Origin: Magnaporthiopsis rhizophila
Taxonomy: Eukaryota > Ascomycota > Sordariomycetes > Magnaporthales > Magnaporthaceae
Reading direction: 5' to 3'
Assembly: GCA_003049465.1 (NCBI GenBank)
Contig: PYSS01000048.1
Span: 124,001 to 188,000, forward strand
DNA: 64,000 nt
The notes under the pieces: model-generated
Database searches by the model: none
What the model saw: only the letters and a program-made list of their open reading frames with translations
Told to the model about the DNA's origin: nothing
In this document: piece by piece, positions 61,141 through 64,000 of the stretch
Numbering within the stretch: position 1 is the stretch's first letter
Layout of the letters: each line of letters begins with the position of its first letter
Made by a program: the position numbers and the translations under genes

Positions 61141-62218
61141 ATGAGAGTTATACGCTCCACCGCGCTGCTGGCCGTTGCGGCAGCAGCGGTCCAGGCCCTG
61201 CCGATAAGCTACCCGATCGGGGTCGAGGACTCGCCGCCGCCGGCAACCACAGCCGCCCCGTCGCCAGCTGCCGTGAAGCGCGCGATAGACCAGCTAACCG
61301 TCACAATAGTCAACAAACACAGCGCGGCCATCACGACACGACATGCCATCCATCCAGGCGTGCCCAAACCGGTCGACGCACAGAAGAAGGAGGTGAAAGA
61401 GGGCAAGATCGAGAAGGGCGCGCAGGGCGTTTACATCGTGAACCCGAACTACATCGGGGCCGTTTTCATTAACGACGCAAAGTTCCCGCCCAGCCAGCAC
61501 TCCACCCAGATCGAGGTCTCGATGAAGATGGGAAAGAAGGGGTTTGACGTCAGCAACGTCACAGGATTCACCCTCCCCGTCATATGCCGCTGCGAGGCCG
61601 CCGACGGCGCGATATACGAGAGCGGCTGCGGTTTCGACCTGGTTGCCGAGGCCAAGGCAGACCCGTCCAAGGCGTGCAAGGTACGTGTCTACCTATTTTG
61701 TTCCCCCTTTTTTTTTTTGCTCGATATTATCTGCATTCACTCCCTCATGGCACGATAATTCTTTGCTAGAGACCTCATGCTGACATTATTATACAACGTA
61801 AAAAAAGGACTGGAAAGCGAGCGAGAACGCCTGCGCAAACCCGAACCGCGACAACGTCAAAGGAAAGCTCGTCCCGGCGCCGTTTTTCGAGAAGTGCGCA
61901 CGCGAGTCGTACACCTATGTCGACGACCACGAGGCGAACCGCTGGGACCTCTGCAAGAAGAACACGATGACGTGCTGCGTCGGGCCCTCTTGCCCCAAGT
62001 ACGTTCCCTACAGGGCCAAGGGATCTCCCGGCGGTGGCCCCGTCCCTTCGGCCCCGCCGGGCGCACGTCCGATAAGCGGTTCTCCCAGCGGTCCTGGCAA
62101 GGATAAACCCAAGCCTCCGGGCCCTCCTCCTCCGCCGCCGCCGCCGCCGCCTCCCGGGGCCCAAAAGCGTCCTAAGCGTCCGAAGGGCCCGAAAGGTCCT
62201 AACGGCCCCAAGATCTAA
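61141..62218 (+). CDS. Secreted thaumatin-fold-like protein with polyproline and basic tail
   Basis: Two exons, 61141-61680 and 61808-62218 (phase 0), give 316 aa. Signal peptide about 1-19 (ALLAVAAAAVQA). The core begins with LTVTIVNKHSAAITTRHAIHPGVP and continues with YIVNPNYIGAVFIND, VTGFTLPVICRCEAADG and AIYESGCGFDLV, then CARESYTYVDDHEANRWDLCKKNTMTCCVGPSC. The opening beta strand (V-T-I-V-N), the many cysteines and the late TCCVGPSC block suggest an osmotin/thaumatin-like fold seen in secreted fungal proteins (moderate confidence). After about residue 245 the tail becomes Gly/Pro/Ser-rich, carries a run of eleven prolines and ends in repeated KRPK/GPKGP units. This tail could bind anionic wall polymers. 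The intron acceptor follows an A-run, and it was chosen since it alone restores the DWKASENACANP frame. Confidence 0.78.
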
Positions 62219-63000
62219 TCTGTTGAGTACACCTCTTCTCGTTACCCCTCTCTTGTCCGGACAAGATATCCTTTTCTCCCTTTCTTATACCGCCTCCTCC
62301 TTTTTTTTCTCGGACCCAAATCTTCTTTTTGGTTTCCCCGATTCCGGTTTTCTGGATACCCAAGGCGAGTCCTATTGCATTCTTACGGCGTTTGCGCTTC
62401 TCTTCTTGTTGTTGTTTATACCTCCCTGTCTTCCTGGTTGTGTTTATCTTTATTTCTTTAGTGTATTTCTATTGCTCTGTACTTTCCTCGTTGTTTTTCC
62501 ACTGGCGTTTGTTTTCAAAAGTTTTTCTTCGTGATAGACGTGCCTGTATATCTCCCAGTGAGTTCTATAGATTTAAGGAGACGATTTTGGTAAGAGCGGG
62601 CTTGACGACGGTTGAGATTGGGAAATCCCATTTGCATGACTCCCGCGGCAGATCACAATTAAATGTCCATGTCCCTCCGCAATTGACGCGTCCAAACGCG
62701 TCAAATATCATGAATCACATCATGGTGGGCCCTCAGGCAAGCTGTGGACCCTTGATCATGATTCTGCCTTCACCGTGTCGGTGGGAGGCGGGTTGCGCAG
62801 GGTAACGGGTCCAGCCAGACAAGGGATGAGCGGCTGGGAAATTTTGCTTCTTGAAATTGGATCGAACGAGCTTTCTTTTTTTCAGACCGTCGAGCAACAG
62901 AAGCACCTTGCTTCACTCCACGACCCAGAGCTTGCTCACCATCCTCCAGTCCACCGAACCAACCACAAACAACCAGCAATCTACCCGATCAGCTGCCACA
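62219..63000. other. Intergenic region, 3' of the thaumatin-like gene and promoter of the peroxiredoxin
   Basis: 782 nt; T-rich (62280-62540), then a pyrimidine/CA-rich leader before the peroxiredoxin ATG. No gene seen. Confidence 0.5.
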
Positions 63001-63736
63001 ATGTCGTCCGCCTTCGTTCAGCGTGCTGCCCCGGAATTCACGGCCACCGCCGTCTTCCCGGGTGGCGAGTTCAAGGACATTTCGCTGTTGGCCTACCGCG
63101 GCCAGTGGTACGTGTTCCTCTGGAGTCCTGAGAGGTCAACACGAAGAAAAAAGTGCACTAACACTACCACCCAGGGTCGTCCTCCTCTTCTACCCTCTCG
63201 ACTTCACCTTTGTCTGCCCGACCGAGATCATCCAGTACAACGATGCCCTGCCGCGCTTCCGCAGCATCAACACCACCGTCCTGGCCATCTCGACCGACAG
63301 CCACTTCTCGCACCTGGCCTGGACGGAGCGGGCGCGCGCGCAGGGCGGCCTCGGCTCGGACCTGCAGCTGCCGCTCGTGGCGGACAAGTCGATGAAGATC
63401 TCGCGCAGCTACGGCGTGCTGCTCGAGGACGAGGGCGTCGCGCTGCGCGGCCTCTTCATCATCGACCCCAGGGGCACCCTGCGCCAGATCACCGTCAACG
63501 ACCTGCCCGTCGGCCGCAACGTCGAGGAGACCATCCGCCTGGTCGAGGCCTTTCAGTTCACTGACGAGCACGGCGAGGTCTGCCCGGCCGGCTGGCACAG
63601 CGGCGCCAAGACCATGAAGCCCGACCCCAAGGGCAGCCTCGAGTACTTTGCCGCCCAGAACGGCGAGAACGGCCACGCCAACGGTAACGGCAACAGCAAC
63701 GGCAACGGCCTCGCCAAGCGTGCCCGCCTCGAGTAA
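63001..63736 (+). CDS. 2-Cys peroxiredoxin (Prx1/AhpC type)
   Basis: Two exons, 63001-63107 and 63175-63736, share a split Trp codon (QW|VVLLFYPLDF) and give 222 aa. The peroxidatic Cys50 is in FYPLDFTFVCPTE, the resolving Cys172 in EVCPAGW, with Thr47 and the downstream Arg (GRNVEETIR) as in typical 2-Cys Prx1. It reduces hydrogen peroxide and alkyl peroxides using thioredoxin, in the cytosol. The C-terminus carries a tail after about residue 195 with Asn/Gly repeats (NGENGHANGNGNSNGNG) and a basic end (KRARLE) that looks like a nuclear-localisation-type signal (inference). The intron has a CACTAACAC branch site. Confidence 0.93.
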
Positions 63737-64000
63737 AAAAAATGCAACTCGGGGCTGAATTACTTTCGGCATAATGATAATATTGATTAGAAACAGAGCG
63801 AGGCTTCACGGATGTGTGTGTGTGCCTCGTACACACTAGACCAGGGTAGACCAGATTCTCTAGATATTAGACTTTAGACGCAAACGACGGCAATCCTTCT
63901 TCATGCGGCTTGGTGTGGTTGGGTTACATTCTGATGTTTGCTATCCGCCTCGTATGCGGGCACTAGCATGAAGCACGCACCCGATACCACATTGGCACCA
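63737..64000. other. 3' flank of the peroxiredoxin gene to the window end
   Basis: 264 nt of AT-rich 3' sequence; no further gene begins before the window ends. Confidence 0.5.

Overview
The window reads as nuclear DNA of a filamentous ascomycete (Pezizomycotina, most likely Sordariomycetes). Genes are dense and mostly intron-poor. Introns are short (about 60-130 nt) with GT..AG ends, and several carry CTAAC-like branch sites. Coding DNA is GC-rich at third positions. The protein families include CFEM/Pth11-type receptors, an X325/Bim1-like copper protein, Rtc1, Cef1 and Bre2. The species cannot be named from the sequence. No rRNA, CRISPR array, plasmid or phage feature was seen.

Layout. 1-9 kb: a hexokinase-family sugar kinase (+), a convergent DHA2-type vacuolar MFS transporter (-) and the splicing factor Cef1 (-), then a tRNA-like Pol III or SINE candidate. 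9-18 kb: a CFEM seven-transmembrane receptor (-), the COMPASS subunit Bre2/Ash2 (+), an orphan tail-anchored protein (-) and the SMC5/6 subunit Nse1 (-). 19-29 kb: an orphan multi-pass protein (+), two tandem tetraspan-like paralogues (+), a 3beta-HSD-type SDR (-) and an eight-exon APC permease with a 7-nt micro-exon (+). 30-43 kb: an orphan acidic protein (-), an atypical kinase (+), a GPI-anchored X325 copper protein (-), a secreted aldose 1-epimerase (+) and a 2OG-Fe(II) oxygenase (-). 43-47.6 kb: Rtc1/WDR24 (+) on one long exon.

The right quarter (49-64 kb) is rich in secreted products: a Ser/Thr-repeat wall protein with a C-terminal lectin/CBM-like module, an Ala/Asn/Lys octapeptide-repeat protein, a 66-residue cysteine-rich protein and a thaumatin-fold-like protein with a polyproline and basic tail. 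A Nudix hydrolase, an alpha/beta hydrolase and a 2-Cys peroxiredoxin lie among them. Most of these secreted genes have a recognisable TATA box, unlike the housekeeping genes to the left.

No operon-like pathway or biosynthetic cluster is apparent. Housekeeping complexes (Cef1/Prp19 complex, COMPASS, SMC5/6, SEA/GATOR2) alternate with surface and secreted functions. Gene models were spliced by hand, using splice-site phase and family motifs, so exon ends are inferences unless a conserved motif crosses the junction.
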